The position numbers and the translations under genes were made by a program. A stretch of DNA of 12,806 bases from Candidatus Bathyarchaeota archaeon (GTDB lineage Archaea; Thermoproteota; Bathyarchaeia; TCS64). The notes below the pieces were generated by a model that was not told where the DNA came from, searched no databases, and was given only the letters and a program-made list of their open reading frames with translations. This document shows, one piece after another, positions 4,808-11,389 of this stretch; within the stretch, counting starts at the first letter, position 1, and each line of letters opens with the position of its first letter. The DNA is taken from contig PBSW01000049.1 in assembly GCA_002726865.1 (NCBI GenBank), positions 1-12,806 of the forward strand, written 5' to 3'.

Positions 4808-6727
4808 TTACTTCCGTTTAAATTTCCAAATGGTCACAATAGATCCCAGGATGCCCAAAATTGTGCCGACCCATATTAACGTTACTTGGGGAATTATCTT
4901 GAACGTAAAAGTGGCCCTGCCCTCAGCGGAGCTCTCGTAAATAAGGTAGAGGTCAGACAGACCTTGCGATTTCACCCAGGGATATCGAATCGTCATCTCT
5001 CTATCAAAGAAATACGCGACGGAGGGGTCCGCCTCATAGATCTTAGATCCTCCTTTGTAGATGTCGAGCAGAACGAAGTATAATTGTCTCTCGGCTTCCT
5101 GAGTCGAGTAGAGATCAGTCATCTCTATTGTATAGGGCCCCAGAACGAAAGGCTCATCAATACCCAATGTAACCATGCTGGAGTTCTCGTAGAAAGTAGA
5201 GCCTGCGATACCCCCAATGATCAGGATCATCGAGAGATGGATGATGTATCCTCCATATCTCCTCTGATGCTGTTTCGCTGCACTAAACAGCGTCAAAAAC
5301 CGCTTTCCTAAGGGCATAGAGTCTTCGGGGTCGGTTGCCCTATAGAACTCCTGTAAGATAGATCCCAGGGAAAAGCCGATAGAAGCCGAGACGACCATCC
5401 CTCCCAGCTGAGTCACTCCTAAAGAATAGAGGACAATTGTCGTGGCTATGGTGATGAGGAAGGGGAAGGTAAGATTCCTCTTGAGACTTGCAACTGATGC
5501 CTGCCTCCAAGCGATCAAGGGACACAGCCCCATGAGGAATATCAGCATCACCGATAGGGGTGAAGCAGTCTGCTGGAAGTAGCCAGGACCTACCCTGACT
5601 TGGTATCCCCGGACGGCCTCGGAGAGAAGGGGGAAGATGGTACCCAGCATGATAAGGAGGGTAAGTACGGTGAACAGGAGGTTGTTGAACAGGAACGCCG
5701 ATTCCTTTGAGAGGTAGGCCTCAAAGATGTTCCTACTCTTCAGCCATACATATCGTTTCGCGATGAGAGCAACGGTGGCGATGGTCGAGATCCCAAGAAA
5801 GATCCCAAAGTATTGGCCTAAAGACGACCCGGAAAAAGAGTGGATCGATTGGATGATGCCACTTCTAGTGAGGAAAGCGGCGTAGATGACTAAGAGGAAA
5901 CTGAATGTGATAAGTAGCATATTCCAGAGCTTCATCCCCTTTTTACCCTCTTGAATCACAACAGAGTGGAGAAAAGCTGTGATGATGAGCCATGGCATAA
6001 GGGAAGCGTTCTCAACAGGGTCCCACGCCCAGTAACCACCCCATCCAAGAACGTGATAAGACCACCATCCGCCTAAGGCAATTCCCAAGGACAAGAACAA
6101 CCAAGATAGAAGGGTCCAAGTCCTAATTTTAGAAAGCCACTCCTCATCCTTGGTCATAAGCCCCGCCATAGCGTAAGCGAATGGAACAGCAATTAGAGCA
6201 TACCCGACAAACAAAGTCGGCGGGTGCAAAACCATGCCAGGGTCCTGGAGTAGAGGGTTAAGCCCCTGTCCATCAGCCGGCGTGGATCTCTGTCTCTCAA
6301 AGGGGTTTGATGCGAAGATCATAGTTAGCACGAAGAATAACTGAACGATAATGAGGATGGTAGCGACATAGGGTTTGAACTTATCAACCGATATTTGTTT
6401 CCTCGCCACTATAAGAGCCGTAAGGGAAGTTAGCCAGCCCCAGAGTAGGAGGGATCCCTCCTGCCCTGCCCAGAACGCAGAGACCACATACACGGTAGGG
6501 AGATTCCGATTAGTGTGAGTGGAAACATAGAGGTTGTTGAAATCTTTGGTGAGGAGGAGATAGAGCAGGTATATGGATGCTAAAGTGAAGAGGGCAAATG
6601 ACGCCTTAACACCGTGGTCCCCAAACCTCTCCAGATCAGATCGCTTTCTATATAACCCTACGACATAGAAAACCACTGTTAACTCCATGACGACTGCGGC
6701 GACTACAAGACTCGCGAATCCAATCAT
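4808..6727 (-). CDS. ccmF: CcmF, cytochrome c haem lyase subunit, 639 aa
   Basis: CcmF receives haem from holo-CcmE and, with CcmH, joins it to the CxxCH motif of apocytochrome c on the outer face of the membrane. It is full length (family about 640-660 aa) with some fifteen hydrophobic segments. The WWD domain is at 221-240 (GWGGYWAWDPVEN). Conserved histidines are visible: His168 in VLHPPTLF and His296 in QSIHSFSG flank the WWD region (external haem ligands), while His254 in AFLHSVV and His497 in GYIIHLSM match the two that hold a membrane b-haem in bacterial CcmF. A large external domain (about 515-610) precedes the final helix. The ATG at 6727 follows orf547 by 23 bp. No clear Shine-Dalgarno is seen; GGTTAAACG about 26 nt upstream, on the orf547 stop codon, could be a weak internal TATA box. 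Confidence 0.97.
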   Translation of the reverse strand: MIGFASLVVAAVVMELTVVFYVVGLYRKRSDLERFGDHGVKASFALFTLASIYLLYLLLTKDFNNLYVSTHTNRNLPTVYVVSAFWAGQEGSLLLWGWLTSLTALIVARKQISVDKFKPYVATILIIVQLFFVLTMIFASNPFERQRSTPADGQGLNPLLQDPGMVLHPPTLFVGYALIAVPFAYAMAGLMTKDEEWLSKIRTWTLLSWLFLSLGIALGGWWSYHVLGWGGYWAWDPVENASLMPWLIITAFLHSVVIQEGKKGMKLWNMLLITFSFLLVIYAAFLTRSGIIQSIHSFSGSSLGQYFGIFLGISTIATVALIAKRYVWLKSRNIFEAYLSKESAFLFNNLLFTVLTLLIMLGTIFPLLSEAVRGYQVRVGPGYFQQTASPLSVMLIFLMGLCPLIAWRQASVASLKRNLTFPFLITIATTIVLYSLGVTQLGGMVVSASIGFSLGSILQEFYRATDPEDSMPLGKRFLTLFSAAKQHQRRYGGYIIHLSMILIIGGIAGSTFYENSSMVTLGIDEPFVLGPYTIEMTDLYSTQEAERQLYFVLLDIYKGGSKIYEADPSVAYFFDREMTIRYPWVKSQGLSDLYLIYESSAEGRATFTFKIIPQVTLIWVGTILGILGSIVTIWKFKRK

Positions 6728-6750
6728 AGCTTAGCACATCGATACAACGT

Positions 6751-8394
6751 TTAACCGTTCTTCTCTAACTTCGACTTAACCTCGGCTAGGCGCGCCTCGT
6801 ACCTTTCCTTTAGCAGATAAAACTCCCTTTCAGAGAGCATCCCCATATTGTGATTCGATGTGATCGTCCCAAGCACTGCTCCAATAGCGGACTCTTCGGC
6901 TGCGAGATCATCCATTTCGTCATCTTCCCGGGGACTCTGAAGCTCAGCTTCGATTTCTTTGAGGTTTTCGCCGCACCTTGATATCAACGGGCTATGTGTC
7001 TTTTCAGATGTCCCGCCGTTCATGTATTCTTCCTCAACTTTATACAGGACAGGCCTCAACTCATTCAGTTCCACTTTGAAGTCCACTCTTGAGCCTTTAC
7101 CCGCCAACAGAGATTCCTCCTCTATTGACCCTGAAGAAACCGTGATCTTACCTAATGGTGCAATCGGCATAAGTTCAAGATCTTTCGGCTCATCGTCGAT
7201 TTTCAAAACGAAAAAATACACTAAGAGGGCTATGGGGGCAACGAGAAGCCCTCCAGCCCACATTAGGGGGTTTTTCATGAGGGCATCTGTCCAGCTGATA
7301 AGCCCCTTGAACTGGACGCTGGCGGTCTCGCCTGCTTGAAGTGCAGGGCCCATATAAATGAGATAGTTGGTTCCAGCAAGGATCCTCTCCCCCTCGTAAC
7401 TGAGCCCCACTGGGCTCTCTACCGTGACTCCTGGGACGTTCTCTATAAAATAATAGAAGTAGGTAGTGTCATACGCCATTCTCTTAGATAATATCTGAGT
7501 GCCCAACTTCGCCTCGATCTTGTACTCAATGGTGGTCTCGAAGGTGCCATTGGGAAAAATAGGGTCCATTGGGTCGATAACAATTCCCTCTGCAGTGATC
7601 TGGACGCAGCAGTCCATAACATCACTGGTTATCTCCTCAGCCTCGGAGGGGAGAAATATTTTAAGCCAGCTGTTGTTGAAGATCCGGTCACCGAGATTGC
7701 GGAAGGTAATAGCCTCCCAGACGTTGAGATACTCTCCTTCCATCTCCACAATCACGTGGTGCATATACATCTCTAGGCCCCCATCGCTGGAAGTCGTTTC
7801 AAGAAGCTGCACCTCGACACTCGCTGTGGTTTCATTAGCGAAATCGAAGACCTGAGAGTAGGGTACACCATCAGAGTCGAACATAAGACTGAAGGGATCT
7901 CCAATATTGAGGGCTTCAAAATGACCCGATCCTGCGGAGTCAGTTTCTGTGTACCCCATGATATAGCCTACCTTGTTAACGATCGCCACCTCAATCCCCT
8001 CGACACCCCTTCCATCCAAGTCAAGCACCTTAAAGTCCAGAGTTCCCGAGAGATCAAGATCAATCGTATAGGTCCCGTTCCCAGATACGAAAGTCTTGAA
8101 ATGAGTTATTCCACCATATTCGAACTCCAGCAGGAACGGGTGACCGAATAGATCCTCGAATACCTCAAACCTCCCTTTAGAGTCAGTGGTGACGTTGGAT
8201 ACTGGAATATAGGTTTCACCCATCACCATATTAGCTATAATCATCATACCCTCCACGGGAAGACCCCCCGAAGAGATTGACCCAACTAACAACGCCCGAT
8301 CATGTATCTGGGCAAAAGCCGGAACAACCAAAATTAAAGTCATCAGAGATAACACAAGAAGGAGACGAAACGACCCTGGTATTATTCGCACCAT
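6751..8394 (-). CDS. Secreted, membrane-anchored protein of unknown function in the ccmF operon, 547 aa
   Basis: I do not recognise this gene as a named family. It has a signal peptide at 1-28 (hydrophobic core LLLVLSLMTLILVV, cleavage near AFAQ). Two successive beta-rich segments follow at about 33-115 and 117-195; each has the pattern of a carboxypeptidase-regulatory/transthyretin-like domain (G-LPVEG-M ... TTDSKGRFEVF, and G-RGVEGIEV ... TDSAGSGHFEAL). A third extracellular domain (about 210-365) contains a Cys-Cys pair at 262-263. One membrane helix lies at about 378-398, then a charged cytoplasmic tail ends in a helix with LSEREFYLLKERYEARL, reminiscent of short C-terminal SHOCT-like tails. 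Five N-glycosylation sequons (67, 106, 187, 240, 282) all lie before the helix and none after, which supports this topology. ATG 8394 is chosen for the GGTGATC Shine-Dalgarno 6 nt upstream. It is the first gene of the ccmF-ccmH operon, so a role in cytochrome c maturation or in anchoring cytochromes is inferred. Confidence 0.85.
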   Translation of the reverse strand: MVRIIPGSFRLLLVLSLMTLILVVPAFAQIHDRALLVGSISSGGLPVEGMMIIANMVMGETYIPVSNVTTDSKGRFEVFEDLFGHPFLLEFEYGGITHFKTFVSGNGTYTIDLDLSGTLDFKVLDLDGRGVEGIEVAIVNKVGYIMGYTETDSAGSGHFEALNIGDPFSLMFDSDGVPYSQVFDFANETTASVEVQLLETTSSDGGLEMYMHHVIVEMEGEYLNVWEAITFRNLGDRIFNNSWLKIFLPSEAEEITSDVMDCCVQITAEGIVIDPMDPIFPNGTFETTIEYKIEAKLGTQILSKRMAYDTTYFYYFIENVPGVTVESPVGLSYEGERILAGTNYLIYMGPALQAGETASVQFKGLISWTDALMKNPLMWAGGLLVAPIALLVYFFVLKIDDEPKDLELMPIAPLGKITVSSGSIEEESLLAGKGSRVDFKVELNELRPVLYKVEEEYMNGGTSEKTHSPLISRCGENLKEIEAELQSPREDDEMDDLAAEESAIGAVLGTITSNHNMGMLSEREFYLLKERYEARLAEVKSKLEKNG

Positions 8395-8400
8395 GATCTC

Positions 8401-8407
8401 GATCACC
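8401..8407 (-). promoter_or_regulatory. Shine-Dalgarno of orf547 (GGTGATC)
   Basis: On the minus strand GGTGATC is an exact match to the archaeal anti-Shine-Dalgarno complement, 6 nt from the ATG at 8394. It overlaps the in-frame GTG at 8406 that would otherwise be a longer start, and so argues for the ATG. Confidence 0.6.
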
Positions 8408-8460
8408 CAGGCATATACGAAACAGAGTACTCAGCAGTCTGGGACAACCTCACTTATAGG

Positions 8461-8488
8461 TTTTTATATCTTTTTTTTATATAAACTG
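8461..8488 (-). promoter_or_regulatory. Strong AT-rich promoter of the orf547-ccmF-ccmH operon
   Basis: The minus strand contains two good TATA elements, GTTTATATAAA (about 8479-8488) and GATATAAAAACC (about 8459-8470). Transcription would start near 8457 and 8440, giving leaders of roughly 45-65 nt before ATG 8394, consistent with the Shine-Dalgarno found there. The palindromic TATATAAA core could also act on the plus strand. Confidence 0.45.
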
Positions 8489-8560
8489 TATAAAGGCCTA
8501 CGTAAGCTAAACTTTAGACGAGATATTTAAGCAAAATACCGCGCGCGCGAACCCCGTTAT

Positions 8561-8719
8561 ATGAGGGAATGCTCGGAGGGCCATGGATACAAGAACCTAT
8601 GGGGCGCGGGATATCCTATAACAGTAGATAATAACTCAATTTCCTATATTCACACGCGCGAGTCTCCTACTAGAAAAGGAAATCTGTTTGTGAATAAGAT
8701 TTTGTACCTGCTGTCCTAA
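8561..8719 (+). CDS. Possible small ORF, 52 aa, unknown; may instead be a structured RNA
   Basis: An ATG-to-TAA ORF of 52 codons begins MRECSEGHGYKNLWGAGY and ends NKILYLLS. It matches no family I know. A TATA-like GATATTTAAGC lies about 34 nt upstream, so a short-leader transcript is conceivable, but no Shine-Dalgarno is seen. The same DNA can pair as RNA: GTTATA (8556-8561) with TATAAC (8617-8622), enclosing CCATGG (8581-8586) with CCTATGG (8595-8601, one bulged base). A second, out-of-frame 12-codon ORF at 8583-8621 has a strong GGAGG 3 nt upstream. Which of these, if any, is real cannot be settled from one sequence. Confidence 0.2.
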   Translation: MRECSEGHGYKNLWGAGYPITVDNNSISYIHTRESPTRKGNLFVNKILYLLS

Positions 8720-8723
8720 TACA

Positions 8724-8732
8724 TTAAATATT
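8724..8732 (+). promoter_or_regulatory. TATA box of the FUN14-family gene
   Basis: TTAAATATT is centred about 29 nt upstream of the ATG at 8757, and no Shine-Dalgarno precedes that ATG. This fits a transcript with almost no leader. Confidence 0.4.
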
Positions 8733-8756
8733 AGTCTACAAAAGTATATTTTCGAG

Positions 8757-9074
8757 ATGATTGAGCTATCGAACCTCTTGACTCCCTTGATAGGGGAGTT
8801 CGGCATCGGTGGGGTGGGTGGCTTCCTGGTGGGTTTTGCGATCAAGAAAGCCGCGAAGATCATGGCTCTCATTATAGGGTTATTCTTTCTCAGTCTACAA
8901 TACCTCGCCTATAAAAACATCATAACTATCGACTACGGCGCGCTCCAGTTATACGCCAATGAAATATTAGGCCAAACCTCGGGAGTTCAGACTTGGATGA
9001 CAAACTTTGTCGTCCATGCCCCTTTCGGCGTGGCGTTCGTCGGGGGATTTTACATCGGACTCCAGAAGGGCTAA
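8757..9074 (+). CDS. FUN14-family small membrane protein, 105 aa
   Basis: The glycine-rich N-terminal stretch GIGGVGGFLVGFAIKKAAK (16-34) followed by IMALIIGLFFLSLQYLAY and KNIITIDY is the hallmark of FUN14 proteins: a glycine-zipper helix, a Lys-rich cytoplasmic turn, a second helix, then a short loop with a conserved I-x-V/I-D/N. A third hydrophobic segment (about 86-102, APFGVAFVGGFYIGLQKG) closes the domain. In eukaryotes FUNDC1 is a mitochondrial mitophagy receptor; archaeal and bacterial members are common but have no established function. The length is typical of prokaryotic members. It appears to be a single-gene unit with its own promoter, and its last 108 bp are also read on the other strand as the tail of the methyltransferase gene. 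Confidence 0.88.
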   Translation: MIELSNLLTPLIGEFGIGGVGGFLVGFAIKKAAKIMALIIGLFFLSLQYLAYKNIITIDYGALQLYANEILGQTSGVQTWMTNFVVHAPFGVAFVGGFYIGLQKG

Positions 9075-9614
9075 TGGGACAAACATAACGCACGATAAGG
9101 TCTCAAAGAAAAGGGGGATCTCTTCCAAGACCTTTATTTCATACTGTTTTTCGACCTTCCTAAAATCAAAGTTTGTTTTCGAGGAGATAATAGCAAGAAT
9201 TCTACCACCAGGTGAGAGATGTAGTGGGGCCTTGCTCAGAAACCTCGTGATCAGCTCTCCTCCATTTCTCCCCCCAGCCCAGGAGGGCTCATCGATGATG
9301 CCCTCGCTAGGCAGATAAGGCGGGTTGAAAAGAACCCACTTGAACCTTGAATCACCTAGTCTCTGGAAAAGGTCACTCTCCATAAACATGACCGCCTCCG
9401 AGACACCTGCCATGAGGGCGTTGTTCCGGGCGGTCTCAACAGCTTTAGGGTTGACATCCACCGCTACAACCCGCCCCACCCGGGACATTTTGGAGAGCTG
9501 AATGGCAATGTATCCGCTTCCTGTGCCCATCTCGAGGATATTACCCTCAACCAATTTCTCCGCGTGCTTCAGCAGGAGAAAGGTGTCCTCAGCCGACTTG
9601 TAAACCTCCGCCAT
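8967..9614 (-). CDS. HemK/PrmC-type N5-glutamine methyltransferase (aRF1 type), with read-through-like C-terminal tail
   Basis: A cytoplasmic SAM-dependent methyltransferase. By family, archaeal members methylate the glutamine of the GGQ motif in release factor aRF1, usually with a Trm112 partner. With ATG 9614 as start (215 aa), the N-terminal region VYKSAEDTFLLL precedes SAM motif I ILEMGTGSGYIA (26-37), the acidic end of strand 2 VVAVDVNPKAVE, and the catalytic NPPY (97-100), which with AGGRNGGE defines the HemK2-like subgroup. The catalytic domain seems to end near FETLSCVMFVPLALLE; the last 35 or so residues (SPDERHAERGMDDK...) are antisense to the FUN14 gene and look non-conserved. ATG 9614 has a TATA box 27 nt upstream; ATG 9623 (218 aa) is the alternative. 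A broader substrate range cannot be excluded. Confidence 0.88.
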   Translation of the reverse strand: MAEVYKSAEDTFLLLKHAEKLVEGNILEMGTGSGYIAIQLSKMSRVGRVVAVDVNPKAVETARNNALMAGVSEAVMFMESDLFQRLGDSRFKWVLFNPPYLPSEGIIDEPSWAGGRNGGELITRFLSKAPLHLSPGGRILAIISSKTNFDFRKVEKQYEIKVLEEIPLFFETLSCVMFVPLALLESDVKSPDERHAERGMDDKVCHPSLNSRGLA

Positions 9615-9636
9615 CAAACCCATATACCCCTTATTC

Positions 9637-9646
9637 TAGTAAAAAG
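9637..9646 (-). promoter_or_regulatory. TATA box of the methyltransferase gene
   Basis: The minus strand reads CTTTTTACTA, centred about 27 nt upstream of ATG 9614 and only about 19 nt upstream of ATG 9623. Spacing favours the inner ATG. Together with the plus-strand box at 9669-9676 it makes a compact divergent promoter. Confidence 0.35.
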
Positions 9647-9668
9647 GTAGCCCAACCTGCCCACTCAG

Positions 9669-9676
9669 CTTTTAAG
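9669..9676 (+). promoter_or_regulatory. TATA box of the PqqB-like gene
   Basis: CTTTTAAG is centred about 25 nt upstream of ATG 9697, with no Shine-Dalgarno at that start. This is the classical leaderless layout. Confidence 0.45.
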
Positions 9677-9696
9677 AACCCACTAAGACCAAACCC

Positions 9697-10596
9697 ATGA
9701 TGATCGTCACGGTCCTCGGCTCTGGGTCCAATGAAGGAGTTCCCCAATGGGACTGCTGCTGTAAGAACTGCACTCAGGCGCGTACGATTCCGGGACAGAG
9801 CCGGACCCGCTCGTCCGTCTCCGTAGGAGGGACACAACTTGTTCTCTTCGATGCTACTCCAGACATCAAGTTCCAGCTAGAGATGAACAGGCTCACACCT
9901 AAGCCGGATGAGGCCAAGAACGGCCGTCAGTGTAGGATAGAGGCCGTCTTCCTTACCCACGGACATGGTGATCACATTATTGGCGTCTCGGAGTTCTCAA
10001 CGGGGAAGGGCTTTGCCATCCCTGTCTACGCTCCCCCGGATCTTATTGAGTTCATGTTTGGCTCCCGGGACAGGAGTAACTTCTTCGGGAACATCGGGCG
10101 GCTGGCTATGGACTACGTAGATCCCATTGGGCTTAAGGAAGAGAAGATCGTGGAGCCCCTGCCAGGCCTGAAGATCTCAGGGTTCAAGATCGAGCATACA
10201 GACAGGCTTGATGATGGTTCCCACTTCCCTAGCAGTACTTATGGCTATGAGATCCAAACCGACGAAGCGAGGTTCGTATACACCCCCGATATAGGGAGCC
10301 TCTCAGACGAGGTCCTAACACGGATAGAGGGTGCAGACCTCTTCATGCTTGACGCATCATTCTGGTGGAATGATGAGCTGTCGAGGATCAGCGGATTGGC
10401 GAAGACCTCGTACGATCTGGGCCACGTCCCCGTGGAGGAAAGCGTGGAGATACTCAGGGGGAAGGGAATCGGGAGAGTCATCTACACCCATCTCAACCAT
10501 ACGAACCCGTTGATGGACCCTGAGCACCCGGCCACATCAATCCTCGAGAAGAGGGGTTTCGAAACTGCTTTCGACGGGATGCGGATTAAGGTCTAG
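9697..10596 (+). CDS. PqqB-like metallo-beta-lactamase-fold hydrolase, 299 aa
   Basis: A cytoplasmic MBL-fold metallo-protein. The start LGSGSNEGVPQWDCCCKNC (7-25) matches the PqqB signature GS-x-x-G-G-x-PQWNCxCxNC, with a structural zinc knuckle from Cys20 or 21, Cys22 and Cys25. FDATPDIKFQL also follows PqqB. The catalytic MBL motif is THGHGDH (87-93: His88, His90, Asp92, His93); further candidate ligands are His167 (IEHTDR), Asp198 (YTPDIG) and His255 or His258 in YTHLNHTNP. The C-terminal TNPLMDPEHPA and AFDGMRIKV resemble PqqB closely. PqqB is a hydroxylating enzyme in pyrroloquinoline quinone synthesis. No pqqA, C, D or E is nearby, so a different role, as in PhnP-like phosphodiesterases, is equally possible. 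It is divergent from the methyltransferase. Confidence 0.85.
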   Translation: MMIVTVLGSGSNEGVPQWDCCCKNCTQARTIPGQSRTRSSVSVGGTQLVLFDATPDIKFQLEMNRLTPKPDEAKNGRQCRIEAVFLTHGHGDHIIGVSEFSTGKGFAIPVYAPPDLIEFMFGSRDRSNFFGNIGRLAMDYVDPIGLKEEKIVEPLPGLKISGFKIEHTDRLDDGSHFPSSTYGYEIQTDEARFVYTPDIGSLSDEVLTRIEGADLFMLDASFWWNDELSRISGLAKTSYDLGHVPVEESVEILRGKGIGRVIYTHLNHTNPLMDPEHPATSILEKRGFETAFDGMRIKV

Positions 10597-10646
10597 AGGT
10601 CAAAAACCTTCAGATGGAAATCAGTCAGATCAATATTCACACCAGG

Positions 10647-10666
10647 TGCTGGTTCGTAAGCCAGCA
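10647..10666. terminator. Hairpin between convergent genes, possible two-way terminator
   Basis: TGCTGG (10647-10652) and CCAGCA (10661-10666) form a 6-bp perfect stem with an 8-nt loop in the 88-bp gap between the PqqB-like gene and the YIP1 gene, which converge. A role in 3'-end formation is inferred from position. No strong T-tract follows on either strand. Confidence 0.3.
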
Positions 10667-10684
10667 ATAAACTCTGGGAGACTA

Positions 10685-11389
10685 TCAGAGTATAGGCAAA
10701 TAGACTCGGAGGATCATATACACTATGTATGCCAAGATAGTAACGTAAGCTGCTTTCCTGGGATTAGCCTCGTAGTTAACCGAGACAGCGACAACGGTCA
10801 AGATTATTGTAAGTACCCCAAACAGATTGAACACCGTGAACACCTCGTTAACGAGTTTTCCATACAGGCCCGGGGAAGGCACCTGCATTGCTGTTAGGGA
10901 TGCAATGTCGGTTGAGTTGAGGGTATATGAGTCAATGATCCTTAGGAGCTGCTGGATAATTCGGGGTACCGATGCGAAGCTGGTCATCGCGAGCATCCTT
11001 TTGGAGCTCCCCTTACCTACCCATATGTTCGCTGTAAACAGTATGAGTATGCTGGGTATGATCCATCTGGTCACTGCGCCTAGCATGCCGCCGAGCGCGA
11101 TGAAGGGGGTGAGGCGACTGCGGATCGTTTCGATATCGATCTCCCCTGAGTCCTGAACCCCTGGGTTGAACATGGGGCTTCCTCGCCTGGAGCCTGAGTC
11201 CATGTTGGGGAGCTGCAGCTCAGACTTTGTGAAATAGGCCATCCCCGCCCATCCAGAAAGGAGCGCGATGGTCATGATCAAGATGATGCCGCTTTTGAGG
11301 TCGCTCTCTTCAATACCTGAGAAAACGGTCCTCGGCGATGACGCTAAATCTATGATTGTTCCAAAGAATCCACGTTTACTATTACTCAT
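10685..11389 (-). CDS. YIP1-family integral membrane protein, 234 aa
   Basis: A polytopic membrane protein with a short cytoplasmic N-terminus (SSPRTVFSGIEESDLKSG), where the P-x-x-x-F-x-x-I pattern is the usual opening of prokaryotic YIP1 domains. Membrane segments lie at about 33-53, 95-120, 182-204 and 211-232, with a less hydrophobic one near 130-150; a polar insertion (55-92) separates the first two. The final pair, NEVFTVFNLFGVLTIILT and NPRKAAYVTILAYIVYMILR, is the best match to the family. Its function in prokaryotes is unknown. The ATG overlaps the last 8 bp of the permease gene and has a good Shine-Dalgarno (GGAGG, 9 nt upstream), so the two are translationally coupled. That suggests it is an accessory part of the ABC system. 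Confidence 0.82.
   Translation of the reverse strand: MSNSKRGFFGTIIDLASSPRTVFSGIEESDLKSGIILIMTIALLSGWAGMAYFTKSELQLPNMDSGSRRGSPMFNPGVQDSGEIDIETIRSRLTPFIALGGMLGAVTRWIIPSILILFTANIWVGKGSSKRMLAMTSFASVPRIIQQLLRIIDSYTLNSTDIASLTAMQVPSPGLYGKLVNEVFTVFNLFGVLTIILTVVAVSVNYEANPRKAAYVTILAYIVYMILRVYLPIL

Larger units (their letters stand above)
8395..8756. other. Gene-poor intergenic region between orf547 and the FUN14 gene
   Basis: About 360 bp divide two divergent genes. The left part (8395-8535) is AT-rich and holds leader, Shine-Dalgarno and TATA boxes of the orf547 operon. The middle (8541-8660) is distinctly GC-richer, with runs of alternating CG (8541-8549) and the possible small ORF or structured RNA described separately. 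The right part (8700-8756) is AT-rich with the TATA box of the FUN14 gene. No tRNA, repeat array or insertion sequence was seen. Confidence 0.7.

Noticed and set aside
6959..7339. Plus-strand ORF of 126 codons opposite orf547
   Set aside because: The minus-strand frame is much longer, with signal peptide, membrane helix and operon position; this is its shadow.
8636..8872. Minus-strand ORF of 78 codons over the FUN14 start
   Set aside because: It is antisense to the glycine-rich FUN14 signature; Pro/Lys richness comes from the complementary Gly/Leu codons.
10645..10670. TTCGTAAG loop resembling a tRNA T-arm
   Set aside because: The stem-loop stands alone; no acceptor, D-arm or anticodon arm can be found around it.
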